NCBI GenBank assembly: GCA_963807775.1
Contig: CAWECY010000002.1
Location: 1 to 64,000, forward strand
Length of the DNA: 64,000 nucleotides
DNA from: Bog-473 sp963807775
GTDB lineage: Bacteria > Actinomycetota > Acidimicrobiia > Acidimicrobiales > RAAP-2
Direction of reading: 5' to 3'
This document shows positions 1-7,733 of the stretch, piece by piece. Every line of letters starts with the position of its first letter. The first letter of the stretch is position 1. The translations under genes and the position numbers were made by a program. The notes below the pieces were generated by a model. It was not told the DNA's origin, did no database searches, and saw only the letters and a program-made list of their open reading frames with translations.

Positions 1-1075
1 AATCGTCTCAATGTCATGTTGCCGCGGGCCCGACCACAGTGCTGGTGGAGCGTCTGTTGCCCAGGCCAGAGCGTAGGCAGCCGCCTCGTAGTTGACGCGC
101 CAGCCTTTGAAGTCCGCCCACGCATCCTCGATCGGACGAGCGACTGGAAAGTCGACTCGTGCGTAGACGCTCGATGGCTTCGACGAAGTCGTCATAGGAG
201 AGCGAGATTCCAGTGCTCGGGTCGGCGTCTTCGGGGATCGGAATCCTCAGAGCTCGGGCGATGTTGCCGAGGCAGGTGAAGCCTCCCCTCAGACAGAGCC
301 GCGCTTGAATGAGGCCTGATGCGTTGGGAAGGAGCGCCAGGTACAGCGCGGCGGCGTCGAGCACGGCCAGCTGCGACGTGACCCACGACGAGAGCGGACG
401 CGGCGAGCGGAACCAAACCAGTGGCACGTAGGTGGTGTGGCTCTCCGACACGTCTGCCGACCACTGCTCCCACGCTTCGAACAGCTCGGGTAGCTCACCA
501 ACAGCGGAGACTCCGCTGCCGAGGCCGTAATGCGTGCGGGCCAGGAGCTCGGGGCCCCATGAGGGCACGCCGGCTCTCGAGTCGAGCATGGTGATCAGTG
601 CCTCCCGTCGGTTGAATGCTGCGTACAGCGTCGGGAGGTAGCCGATCTGGAGTGCAACCGTCCCGAGGCCAGCGAGCGCGGCGAGGGAATCGAGTGCTGC
701 TGCTCCACCGGCGCGTGGGACGAGGTAGCCCAAGGTGCACAGCGCCGAGCCGGCCTGCTCCATGGCGGTTCCTAGCCCCCCGTCGCCAACAAGGGGCCAT
801 AGGAGTAGGCCAAACCCCAGCTCGTACAGTGCCAACCATGCCACGACCTGTGCGACGAGTTGCACGGGTGCCTGGACCGCCAGTACCCGGTCCCGGCGCT
901 CATAGGAGCTGGTCCTGTCGGCGAGGAAGTGGAACACACTTCGGTTCAGGATGAAGACCACCCGCGGGATGTTGCTCCGAACGCGCCGCGGTACCACCAA
1001 GGTGACAAGGACGCTCCATCCCGTGGCCAGCACGATGGCAGCGCCGATCACCGCTCCGAAGATTTGGATAGCCAT
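1..1075 (-). CDS. Pore-like integral membrane protein, frameshifted and cut by the window edge
   Basis: The start is ATG at 1075. Hydrophobic segments lie near residues 5-28, 75-98 and 128-150, and a loop with SALCTLGY sits between the last two. This recalls the helix-pore-helix layout of two-TM ion channels, but no selectivity filter is certain. The C-terminal half is soluble. In the opening frame the protein turns into an Arg/Ser-rich tail after FVEAIERLR and stops at 14. In the neighbouring frame, from about 157 down to 1, the reading continues as VDFPVARPIEDAWADFKGW and stays open to the window edge. That text looks like real protein, so I infer a one-base indel near 151-165. The true gene probably continues beyond the left edge. 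I do not know its function. Confidence 0.6.
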
Positions 1076-1273
1076 GCCTCAGCTTGGCATGGCTTCAAGA
1101 GTCAAGCTGAGGAAAACTGGAGGTTTGTCCGGGTACCTTTCCATCCGAAGTCAACGAGCGGGTGATCCGCAGGCGCATTCGAAGCGATCATTCATCGGCA
1201 GGTGTCTTGCGGCACTCGACCCGATTTGCTCAAACTGACTCAACAGGACGAAACCACCTCGGCAGTGCGAACG

Positions 1274-2110
1274 CTACGGCAGCACGACTACGGCCTGACC
1301 GTTGAGTCCTTCGAGTTCAGCGACGACTCCGAGAAACCTACCGGTCGAGAACTCGTAGGCCACGACATGGTCCTTCCCTACGCAGTAGAGCCGATCGTCA
1401 GACGTAAGTCGCAGTCCACGTGGTTTAGCGAAGCCCACCGAAGGATCAGGGGACAGCACGCGGACAAGCCGTCCGCTCGTCGGGTCGTATTCGCGCACAG
1501 TTACGTGCGCACGAGGAGCACCAAATGGCCACTCACTGTTGACCACGAGGTTGCCGTTTGGCGCCACCGTCATATCAAGCGGACTGAATTCAGGATCTTC
1601 GACGAGACGTGCCTCGATCGGGGCCCCATCCTGTGAGAACACGGCGATGGTGTTTTCGCCCTCACCCCCAGGCCCAATGCCCGAGCTGAGATAGAACCTG
1701 CCATCCAACCCGAAGCCAATTCCTCTCGGAAACGGCACAACTCGGTCAGGGAGCAGGGCCATTCCTTGATCATCAAGGCTTGCGGGTAGGGCGAGTACGG
1801 TTCCCCGACGCCGCAGCGTGACGTACAGGCGACCGTCGGGTCCAAAGATCGCGCCACCTGGGTCGAGACCATCGAGACTCCCCGAATCGCGGGTGACCGC
1901 TCCCGCCTGGTTGAGCGCCAGGATCCGATCTGGACCGCTGTTGAGATACACAAGATCGCTAACTGGATGAAGAACGAGACCGCGAGGGTCACTGATCCGA
2001 TCATCGTTACTGAACCGTCCCATTAGTTCACCCTCGGGGGTAAACGCCAACACTGTTCCGTAACCGTCCCCATTCGACCCCGAGGCGCTGGTGACGATCA
2101 ATCGAGTCAT
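1274..2110 (-). CDS. NHL/SMP-30-like beta-propeller protein
   Basis: A protein of about 278 residues made of repeated blades of the kind GxxFGPDGRLYVT, GFGLDGRFYLSSG and TVAPNGNLVVNSE, typical of NHL or SMP-30/gluconolactonase-like six-bladed propellers. I start it at ATG 2110 (MTRLIVTSASG) because a purine-rich GGAGAGGGAG lies just upstream. The frame stays open to 2257 but that extension has no propeller character. There is no signal peptide, so it is probably cytoplasmic. No catalytic metal ligands can be assigned with confidence, so it may be a lactonase-like enzyme or a binding scaffold. It stands alone, and its start overlaps an AraC-type remnant on the other strand. Confidence 0.75.
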   Translation of the reverse strand: MTRLIVTSASGSNGDGYGTVLAFTPEGELMGRFSNDDRISDPRGLVLHPVSDLVYLNSGPDRILALNQAGAVTRDSGSLDGLDPGGAIFGPDGRLYVTLRRRGTVLALPASLDDQGMALLPDRVVPFPRGIGFGLDGRFYLSSGIGPGGEGENTIAVFSQDGAPIEARLVEDPEFSPLDMTVAPNGNLVVNSEWPFGAPRAHVTVREYDPTSGRLVRVLSPDPSVGFAKPRGLRLTSDDRLYCVGKDHVVAYEFSTGRFLGVVAELEGLNGQAVVVLP

Positions 2111-2186
2111 TGCGAGCTCCCTCTCCGCGACGTGTGAGGCCGATGCTGTTGGGTTCCGCCGACCAAAGCTGGCCAAGCCAAGCCAA

Positions 2187-2300
2187 GAGCTGGCCGTCGC
2201 CACCAAGGTCGGATTCGACAACGTTGGCGCGTTTGCTCGGGCATTGGCCAGGAACACCGGCCAGACACCCTCCGCCTACCGGAAACGGCCGTTGACCTTC
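2187..2300 (+). pseudogene. Remnant of an AraC-family regulator (C-terminal helix-turn-helix only)
   Basis: The plus strand reads ELAVATKVGFDNVGAFARA, then TGQTPSAYRKR. This is the second helix-turn-helix and end of an AraC/XylS DNA-binding domain, usually IAxxVGFxSxxxFxRAFRRxxGxTPxxYR. Nothing upstream in this frame resembles the rest of the family, and there is no start with a ribosome binding site. I read it as a leftover from a deleted gene or from a recombination joint. Confidence 0.6.
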
Positions 2301-2493
2301 GTGCCGGGAGTCGCAAAGACAGAAGAGTCAGCTGCCATCGTTCACACGCTGGTAAAGCCGGGCAAGGTGCCCGGCTAGGAGATCGTTGCCGAGGCGATCG
2401 AGAACGAAGATCAGCGTTTGCGGCCTATAGCGGCGAATATGAACGTCGACCAGGGATGTCTGTGTGCGCAGCGAGTCTCTCACGCACGGTTCC

Positions 2494-2730
2494 CTATTCC
2501 GGCTTGCCTTCCGCGATCCAGCGCTCGAATATCTCGACCCGCTCCGGAGGCCACGCACCGTCGCACGGCATGGACCCATTCTTTAAGCGCTCGGCGATGG
2601 GGGCAGCGTGGGTCTGGACATCGGCGTAGGACCACAGATCGAACGCGCCGCGCATGGAATCGCGATCCTTTTCCCGGAACAGAGGCTTGATGTCAGTGTC
2701 GAAGCTGATCTCCGGTACCGGCATGTTCAC
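2494..2730 (-). CDS. Small conserved protein with DIKPLFREKDR motif
   Basis: A 78-residue protein, MNMPVPEISFDTDIKPLFRE at the N-terminus, with further blocks FDLWSYADVQ, MPCDGAWPPE and FERWIAEG. I recognise this block order from small actinobacterial proteins of unknown function and from the ends of larger oxidase or cytochrome-type proteins. The single Cys in MPCDGAWP is not a haem CXXCH. There is no signal peptide or membrane segment. It is flanked by untranslated-looking sequence and precedes no obvious operon. The function is unknown. Confidence 0.65.
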   Translation of the reverse strand: MNMPVPEISFDTDIKPLFREKDRDSMRGAFDLWSYADVQTHAAPIAERLKNGSMPCDGAWPPERVEIFERWIAEGKPE

Positions 2731-2834
2731 GTCCTCTGGCGGTGCTGCGATCGATGCCAGCGACGGTAGCGCACTCCAATCCGAGAGACAGGACGGCGGA
2801 CACGTGACAAGTCCGTCATGTTCGGCCTCGAGGT

Positions 2835-3431
2835 TTAGTCGGCTCCCGGAATCGCCGCGGGAAGCAACGAATGGACGGCATCCCGGGTGGCGGGCGCGAC
2901 CGCAGGATCGTGGTGGTCCATGCGGCCGGCGAGCCCGGCGCCGTCGTAAACGAGATGGAGCTGGCGACCGAGGCTCACCGGATCGGGGGCGCCCGCTTGG
3001 CTGGCCAGTTCGATGAACATGTTCCGCATCCAGGCCCGGAACTCGTCAGCGGCCTGTTCGACCAGGCCGCCGGGAGGTGCTTCTGTCGAGGCGGCGATGA
3101 AGGCGCAGCCGTGGAAATCGCGTTGCTGGTACTGCTTCGCCTGGCTATCGAAGACGGCGAGAATCTTTTGCCGCGGGTCGTCCACGCTCTCGATCGCTTT
3201 GACAATTCGGCCGGTGGTGAAGTCGTGTCGCGAGGCCAGGTAGGCGGCCACCAGCTCTTCCTTGCTGCCGAAGAGGTTGTAGAGCGAAGCCTTGGCCACT
3301 TCGGCGCGCTCGATGATGCGGTCGATGCCGACGGTCTGGACACCTTCGGCGTAGAAGAGCTCGTTGGCAGCATCGAGGAGCCGGTCCCTCGCCGAGGGAC
3401 GATGCTCGGTCCGAGCTGGTGCCGTACTCAT
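2835..3431 (-). CDS. TetR/AcrR-family transcriptional regulator
   Basis: A 198-residue protein. The N-terminal helix-turn-helix covers residues 14-60 (RDRLLDAANELFYAEG, then IDRIIERAEVAKASLYNLF and the GSKEELVAAYL block), which is the TetR signature. The C-terminal ligand domain contains a TetR_C-type segment (HGCAFIAASTEAPPGG). ATG at 3431 is the start. A 14-bp perfect palindrome lies 18 bases upstream and is probably its own operator. The gene follows the DUF427 gene on the same strand, and the palindrome overlaps that gene's stop codon, so the regulator can be expressed separately. Confidence 0.88.
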   Translation of the reverse strand: MSTAPARTEHRPSARDRLLDAANELFYAEGVQTVGIDRIIERAEVAKASLYNLFGSKEELVAAYLASRHDFTTGRIVKAIESVDDPRQKILAVFDSQAKQYQQRDFHGCAFIAASTEAPPGGLVEQAADEFRAWMRNMFIELASQAGAPDPVSLGRQLHLVYDGAGLAGRMDHHDPAVAPATRDAVHSLLPAAIPGAD

Positions 3432-3448
3432 GATTCGAGCCTTCTTTC

Positions 3449-3462
3449 AGACAGGTCTGTCT
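3449..3462. promoter_or_regulatory. Palindromic operator AGACAGGTCTGTCT
   Basis: A perfect inverted repeat, AGACAG-GT-CTGTCT, directly upstream of the TetR gene start at 3431. AGACAG/CTGTCT half-sites are common in TetR-family operators. Autoregulation is inferred from position. Confidence 0.6.
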
Positions 3463-3871
3463 ATCTTAGGCTGGCGTCGCCGGTGGAGGTGCTGATGACC
3501 ACTCGGTCGGCGTAGAAGGCCACGTGGTCCTTGATGCCGGCGACAGCGGCGAAGGGGTCGGGGTAGTACCAGACGGCCGCGTTGAGATCAGCGGTGTCGG
3601 TCCCGGTGTCGCTCTCGATGATGTCGTAATAGGAGGCCTCGCCCTTGTAGGGACACCAGGTATGCAACTCGTTGGGTCGCACGTGCCGCGGGTTGACGTC
3701 CTCGAGCGGGATGTAGAGCACGGGCGGGTAGGCGGCCTCTCGTAACTCGAGGGCTCGGTCGGTTTCGGCGATCACCGTGGATCCACTGTGGACGATCACA
3801 TGGGAGGTGAACGGTTCGACGGTGATCGGGTGATCCGGACCGGGCTCTATCTGGATGCGGGTGTCAGTCAT
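3461..3871 (-). CDS. DUF427 domain protein
   Basis: A protein of about 136 residues starting MTDTRIQIEPGPDHPITVEP at ATG 3871, preceded by GAGGTCACCC as ribosome binding site. The family pattern is visible: VIAETDRALELREAAYPPVLYIP, then WCPYKGEASYYDI and AVWYYPDPFAAVAGIKDHVAFY at intervals matching DUF427. The compact beta fold of this family has no established function, although its conserved Cys/Lys/Tyr face suggests ligand binding. Its start overlaps the stop of a short upstream frame by ATGA, and its end runs into the palindrome before the TetR gene. Confidence 0.85.
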   Translation of the reverse strand: MTDTRIQIEPGPDHPITVEPFTSHVIVHSGSTVIAETDRALELREAAYPPVLYIPLEDVNPRHVRPNELHTWCPYKGEASYYDIIESDTGTDTADLNAAVWYYPDPFAAVAGIKDHVAFYADRVVISTSTGDASLR

Positions 3872-4137
3872 CGGGTGACCTCCTCGGTCGATGGGGTGTT
3901 GTGGTTGCGGACGCGGATCAGGTTGATGGTGGCAACGAGGCCCAGGACGGGGCGGCCCGCCAGGGCCTGGCCGTCCTGGGTGAGCTTGTAGGGGATCACG
4001 GAGATCCACAAGAGCCGGGGAGCGGATTCCGATGGAGTCGGAGTCGAGATCAACATCGAAGGAGAGGACGCCCGAGGCAACGAGTTCCTCGACCCGTCAC
4101 TCCGTCGAGCCCGCTCATCCACAACCGGCGCCCGCAC
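3868..4137 (-). CDS. Possible short upstream reading frame coupled to the DUF427 gene
   Basis: A weak 89-codon frame ending LGLVATINLIRVRNHNTPST. The only real support is a four-base ATGA overlap between its stop and the start of the DUF427 gene, the usual sign of translational coupling. The first half is Ser/Arg-rich and looks like chance translation. The second half (LLWISVIPYKLTQDGQALAG) looks more protein-like. It could be the truncated end of a lost gene. I do not recognise a family. The stretch 4138-4185 shows nothing further. Confidence 0.25.
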   Translation of the reverse strand: MRAPVVDERARRSDGSRNSLPRASSPSMLISTPTPSESAPRLLWISVIPYKLTQDGQALAGRPVLGLVATINLIRVRNHNTPSTEEVTR

Positions 4138-4185
4138 CTACCGAGCCCGTGGGCGCCCTGGCAGGATGAGGAGCGCCGCGTCGCG

Positions 4186-4649
4186 TCAGGTGTCCAGTGA
4201 ATAGACCAGGTTGCTGATCGCCTGGTAGTAGTCGGGTCCGAGGGGCTTGTCATTGGCGTAGTAGACGAATACCAGCGGCATGTTGTCCGGATCCCGTCGC
4301 GGAGGAGTACGCACGCGCCGTCGGCGACGTCTTGACGGCGCGTGTGGACATTGCGGTCACGCAGCACGGACTCGATCCGGTCGAGTTCGGTGAGCGATCC
4401 GACGTTGAAGGTGATCGACCGGACACCGAGCGACTGTTGGCCATGACGAACCTGATGAAGACTCTGGCTTTCACGCAGGATGACGACGATGGACGATGGA
4501 GTGTCCCCACCGAGCACCGCGACCGCATCGTCGCGAGAAACCTCCTCGAGGCCAAGCTCCTGGTAGAAGGCGACGGACCGGTCGAGGTTGCCCACCGAAA
4601 TGAGCGTGGAGCGAATTGTCCATCGCTGTGCGACCTGCTCAGTTGGCAT
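4186..4649 (-). pseudogene. VOC (glyoxalase/bleomycin resistance) protein with one frame break
   Basis: The start is ATG 4649 after a good GGAGGAAG site, giving MPTEQVAQRWTIRSTLISVG and then NLDRSVAFYQELGLEEVSRD, a typical VOC-fold beginning. The frame reads well to LLRDG at about 4295. There the natural continuation (DPDNMPLVFVYYANDKPLGP, to a stop at 4186) is in the next frame. Joined, the protein has about 154 residues, normal for a single VOC domain pair, with the usual RDPxxxPLVFV ending. One inserted or deleted base explains the break. It is called a pseudogene here, but a sequencing error is as likely. Confidence 0.7.
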
Positions 4650-4803
4650 TTTGCTTCCTCCGTGTCGCAGCCGAGGTGCGCCTGGCACCGGGTGCCGCGG
4701 GGCCGGGTGCTGCTCAACCTCCATACGTGAGGAGAGCTTGCCATATGCCCCAGAGAGCCTGCCCGGACAGGCTGCGAGGGGTGCCGCACCCTCGTGGGCC
4801 GAT

Positions 4804-5142
4804 TCAGGTGGCCTGCTGAGCCTCTTCGATGGTGAGTTCGGCCGCCGGGTCGGCCTCGAGGCGATCGTCGGGGATAGGTTGCCCGCTGCGAACCGAGTAG
4901 CCGTATGTGCCGTCTTCGAGTCGACGTTCTGCACGGTCCAGCGCGGCCAACCTCTCTTGCAGCCCCGTTTTGACCGAATCGTCGGTGCCCTCCCGGGTGA
5001 GCGGTTCGGCCGAGTCATACATGTCCCCGGGCGCATCGGCAGCGGTGCGATCATCCGTTCCGACCACCTCCATTTCCGCGAGCAATTGCTCGACATGGAG
5101 ACGCTCCGAGTGGAGCAGTTCCGTTGCCCTCGACTTTTCCAT
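4804..5142 (-). CDS. DksA/TraR-like protein lacking the zinc-finger cysteines
   Basis: About 112 residues: an N-terminal coiled-coil region (residues 3-75, with DRAERRLEDGTYGYSVRSG) followed by QPIPDDRLEADPAAEL, which aligns with the TraR/DksA end (GxPIPxxRLEAxPxA). In zinc-binding members the segment after YG is C-x2-C. Here it is YGYSVRSG with no Cys at all, so the finger is degenerate. ATG 5142 with GAGAG upstream is preferred; a TTG at 5154 is an alternative. DksA-type proteins modulate RNA polymerase through the secondary channel. Whether this one does so is inference. Confidence 0.7.
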   Translation of the reverse strand: MEKSRATELLHSERLHVEQLLAEMEVVGTDDRTAADAPGDMYDSAEPLTREGTDDSVKTGLQERLAALDRAERRLEDGTYGYSVRSGQPIPDDRLEADPAAELTIEEAQQAT

Positions 5143-5233
5143 ATGTGCTCTCAATCTTGGTAGGACACTCTCGAAAATTCTGGGTCGCTGGGGCCGGCTC
5201 GACAGCGAACGACCCGGCCGTGGGGCGCTCCGG

Positions 5234-5416
5234 TCAGCCGCTGAAGCCGCGAGCGGCGTTCAGGCGAGCGATGAGCCGCTCCAACTCGTCGGGCAGCGTG
5301 TCGGGGATATCTCTCGCAGCCGCACCTTCATCTGTGGCCGCATCGATGGCGCGCAACAGCCCACTCATCGCGTCGGTCAGCTTCGAAGCTGCGGTCTTGA
5401 TGTCGTCATCGCTCAT
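5234..5416 (-). CDS. Small acidic helical protein of unknown function
   Basis: A 60-residue protein beginning MSDDDIKTAASKLTDAMSGL, with ATG 5416 preceded by GGAGGCGATCTC, a strong ribosome binding site. It appears to be one or two amphipathic helices with no Cys and no membrane segment. It is divergent from the UBP zinc-finger gene, sharing the 5417-5539 gap. I do not recognise a named family. Confidence 0.55.
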   Translation of the reverse strand: MSDDDIKTAASKLTDAMSGLLRAIDAATDEGAAARDIPDTLPDELERLIARLNAARGFSG

Positions 5417-5539
5417 GAGATCGCCTCCAAGTCATGGTCACATGGGTTTCCGGATACTAGGGGCTTGGGCGCAGAGGTCGCACGTGACAGCCATTGTTCT
5501 TTCCCCTACCGTGAGAGAGACGGAGCAGGAGGTGCTCTC

Positions 5540-5884
5540 ATGACGGATGCGGTGGATCCAGACGTTCCGCCAAGCGGGACCGGTTGCGTGGAGTGTCTTG
5601 CGTCCGGGGGCTGGTGGCTGCACCTGCGACGGTGTGCGGAGTGCGGGCACATCGGATGTTGCGACAACTCGCCCAGCCAGCACGCCACCGCGCACGCACG
5701 CTCGTCGAGCCACCAGGTCATCCGCAGCTTCGAGCCCGGCGAGGATTGGTTCTGGAACTACGAAACGAACGAGTACATGGATGGTCCTCGCCTCGCCCCC
5801 CCGCTGCATCATCCCCTCGACCAGCCCGTGCCCGGACCAGCCGGACGGGTCCCCACCAACTGGCAAGACCTCTTGTTGGACTAG
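5540..5884 (+). CDS. UBP-type zinc-finger protein
   Basis: A 114-residue protein. The ATG is at 5540, with AGGAGG eight bases upstream. Cys/His spacing fits a ZnF-UBP domain: CVECLASGGWWLHLRRCAEC near residues 16-35, then HIGCCDNSPSQHATAHA and the later SSHQVIRSFEPGEDWFWNY. In eukaryotes this domain binds free ubiquitin C-termini. Bacterial stand-alone versions are common next to thioredoxin-reductase-like genes, and the next gene here is exactly that, 157 bases downstream on the same strand. The partner in bacteria is unknown. Confidence 0.85.
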   Translation: MTDAVDPDVPPSGTGCVECLASGGWWLHLRRCAECGHIGCCDNSPSQHATAHARSSSHQVIRSFEPGEDWFWNYETNEYMDGPRLAPPLHHPLDQPVPGPAGRVPTNWQDLLLD

Positions 5885-6041
5885 CGACGACTCGATGGAT
5901 CGCCACCACCTTGGGCGGGTTTCCGGATGCGGCGTGCGCTCAACCCTGGTGTCCGTCACCGAAGCAGGCATGGGCGCACCGCTGCGGCCGAGAAGCTCGC
6001 CCGCGTCCCGAGCAGCGTCTTAGGGAGGAAGGGTCCGCGCC

Positions 6042-7685
6042 ATGGCAGACGAGACAGATGCCTATCCGACCCTTGACGCCAGCGATATTGCGTTCATAGC
6101 TGAACTGGGTGCTCGGCGTCAGGTGAGCGCAGGGGAGTACCTGTACCGCGAAGGCGATGTCACGTACGACTTCTTCGTCCTCATGAGCGCCGAGGTCGAT
6201 ATCGTCTTGACGGTCGACGGCGGTGAGAATCTCATTGCTCATCACGGACCCGGTCGGTTTCTCGGCGAGCTCAACATGCTGACTGGGCTGCGGGTGTTTG
6301 TGTCCGCACGGGTGGTCAAATCAGGCGAGGTCATCGCGGTCGCCCGAGACCGGATGCGGCAGTTGATGGCAACGAAGCCGCAGCTGGGCGACACCATTCT
6401 GGCGGCCTTCATGGCTCGCCGTGCCCTGCTCATGACCGGGGCCGCGCCTGCCATCCGGGTCATCGGATCGCAGTTCTCGACGGAGTCGCTTCGGGTCCGC
6501 GAGTTCTTGGCCCGGACCCGTGTGCCCTACGAGTGGCTTGATCCTGACCGTGACTCGCAGGTGGATGGTCTCCTGCGGGGGTTCGGGATCGCGGCGAACG
6601 AGCTGCCGGTGGTCATTGCCACCGGGACCGTGCTGCGGCGACCAACCCCCGGCGAGCTGGCGAACTACCTCGGGCTGACCGTCGAGAGCCTGCCCGAGCG
6701 CTGCTTCGACCTGGTCGTCGTGGGCGGCGGTCCGGCCGGTCTGGCCGCGGCCGTGTACGGCGCCTCCGAAGGGTTGCGCACCCTCGGCGTGGACATGACG
6801 GCGCCGGGCGGGCAAGCGGGGGCGAGCTCACGGATCGAGAACTACCTCGGATTTCCGATGGGCATCTCCGGCTCGGACCTGACTCAGCGAGCGGTGATCC
6901 AGGCCGAGAAATTCGGAGCCACGCTCACCGTCCCCTGCACCGTGGCGTCCCTGCACAACCAAGCAGGACATCTGGTGGTCCGTCTGAGCGACGGAAGCGA
7001 CGTCGCCGGGCGGGCCGTGATTGGGGCGACCGGTGCCGCCTATCGCCGACTCGAGGCCTCACGTCTGAGTGATTTCGAGGGAAACGGGGTGTACTACGCC
7101 GCCACTGAAATGGAGTCACGGATGTGCGGGATCGCACCGGTCGTTGTCGTCGGTGGCGGCAACTCTGCCGGACAAGCGTCGATCTTCTTGAGCCAGAGCG
7201 GGTGTGCCGTGACGCTCGTCATCCGGGGATCGGACCTGAAGCAGAGCATGTCGCGCTATCTGGTTGAACGTATCGAGGTAGATCCTCACGTCACTCTCCG
7301 CACGGGCACGACTGTTGTCGCCTTGGAAGGGGACGAGGCCCTCCGGGCCGTGCGTCTGAAGGGACCGGAGGGCGAAACCGTCGTCGATTGCGCCGGATTG
7401 TTCTCGTTCATCGGAGCCGATCCTTCCTCTGGCTGGCTGTCTGGCTGTGCCGCCCTCGATGAACGTGGTTTTGTGCTCACCGATCTTTCGCTTACCCCCG
7501 ATCAGCTTGATGCGGACTGGGAGACGCTCGGGCGCCTCCCGTTGCCGTTCGAAACCAGCCACCCAGGCCTGTTCGCCGTCGGCGACTTGCGCTCGGGATC
7601 CACCAAGCGGGTGGCGGCGGCCGTCGGCGAGGGCTCCGCCGCGGTTCGATCGGTCCACCAGTACCTTGCTTTTTCGACTGGGTGA
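6042..7685 (+). CDS. Cyclic nucleotide-binding domain fused to a thioredoxin reductase-like flavoprotein
   Basis: 547 residues, start ATG 6042 after GGGAGGAAGG. Residues 15-130 are a cNMP-binding beta-roll (YLYREGDVTYDFFVLMSAEV, then GPGRFLGELNMLTG). Residues 145-205 look like a glutaredoxin/thioredoxin fold without its active Cys. From about 220 there is a thioredoxin reductase fold with GGGPAGLAAAVYGASEG, a second dinucleotide site VVVVGGGNSAGQASIFL and the final GLFAVGDLRSG. The CATC-type disulfide expected after GVYYAATEMESRMC is missing, so it cannot act as a classical thioredoxin reductase. It forms an apparent operon with the UBP zinc finger. It may be a nucleotide-sensing NAD(P)H oxidoreductase. 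Confidence 0.88.
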   Translation: MADETDAYPTLDASDIAFIAELGARRQVSAGEYLYREGDVTYDFFVLMSAEVDIVLTVDGGENLIAHHGPGRFLGELNMLTGLRVFVSARVVKSGEVIAVARDRMRQLMATKPQLGDTILAAFMARRALLMTGAAPAIRVIGSQFSTESLRVREFLARTRVPYEWLDPDRDSQVDGLLRGFGIAANELPVVIATGTVLRRPTPGELANYLGLTVESLPERCFDLVVVGGGPAGLAAAVYGASEGLRTLGVDMTAPGGQAGASSRIENYLGFPMGISGSDLTQRAVIQAEKFGATLTVPCTVASLHNQAGHLVVRLSDGSDVAGRAVIGATGAAYRRLEASRLSDFEGNGVYYAATEMESRMCGIAPVVVVGGGNSAGQASIFLSQSGCAVTLVIRGSDLKQSMSRYLVERIEVDPHVTLRTGTTVVALEGDEALRAVRLKGPEGETVVDCAGLFSFIGADPSSGWLSGCAALDERGFVLTDLSLTPDQLDADWETLGRLPLPFETSHPGLFAVGDLRSGSTKRVAAAVGEGSAAVRSVHQYLAFSTG

Positions 7686-7733
7686 GGCCGGTCGGAGACA
7701 GTTCGTTCTTCGGTGGTGGCGCTCGGCCGATCG

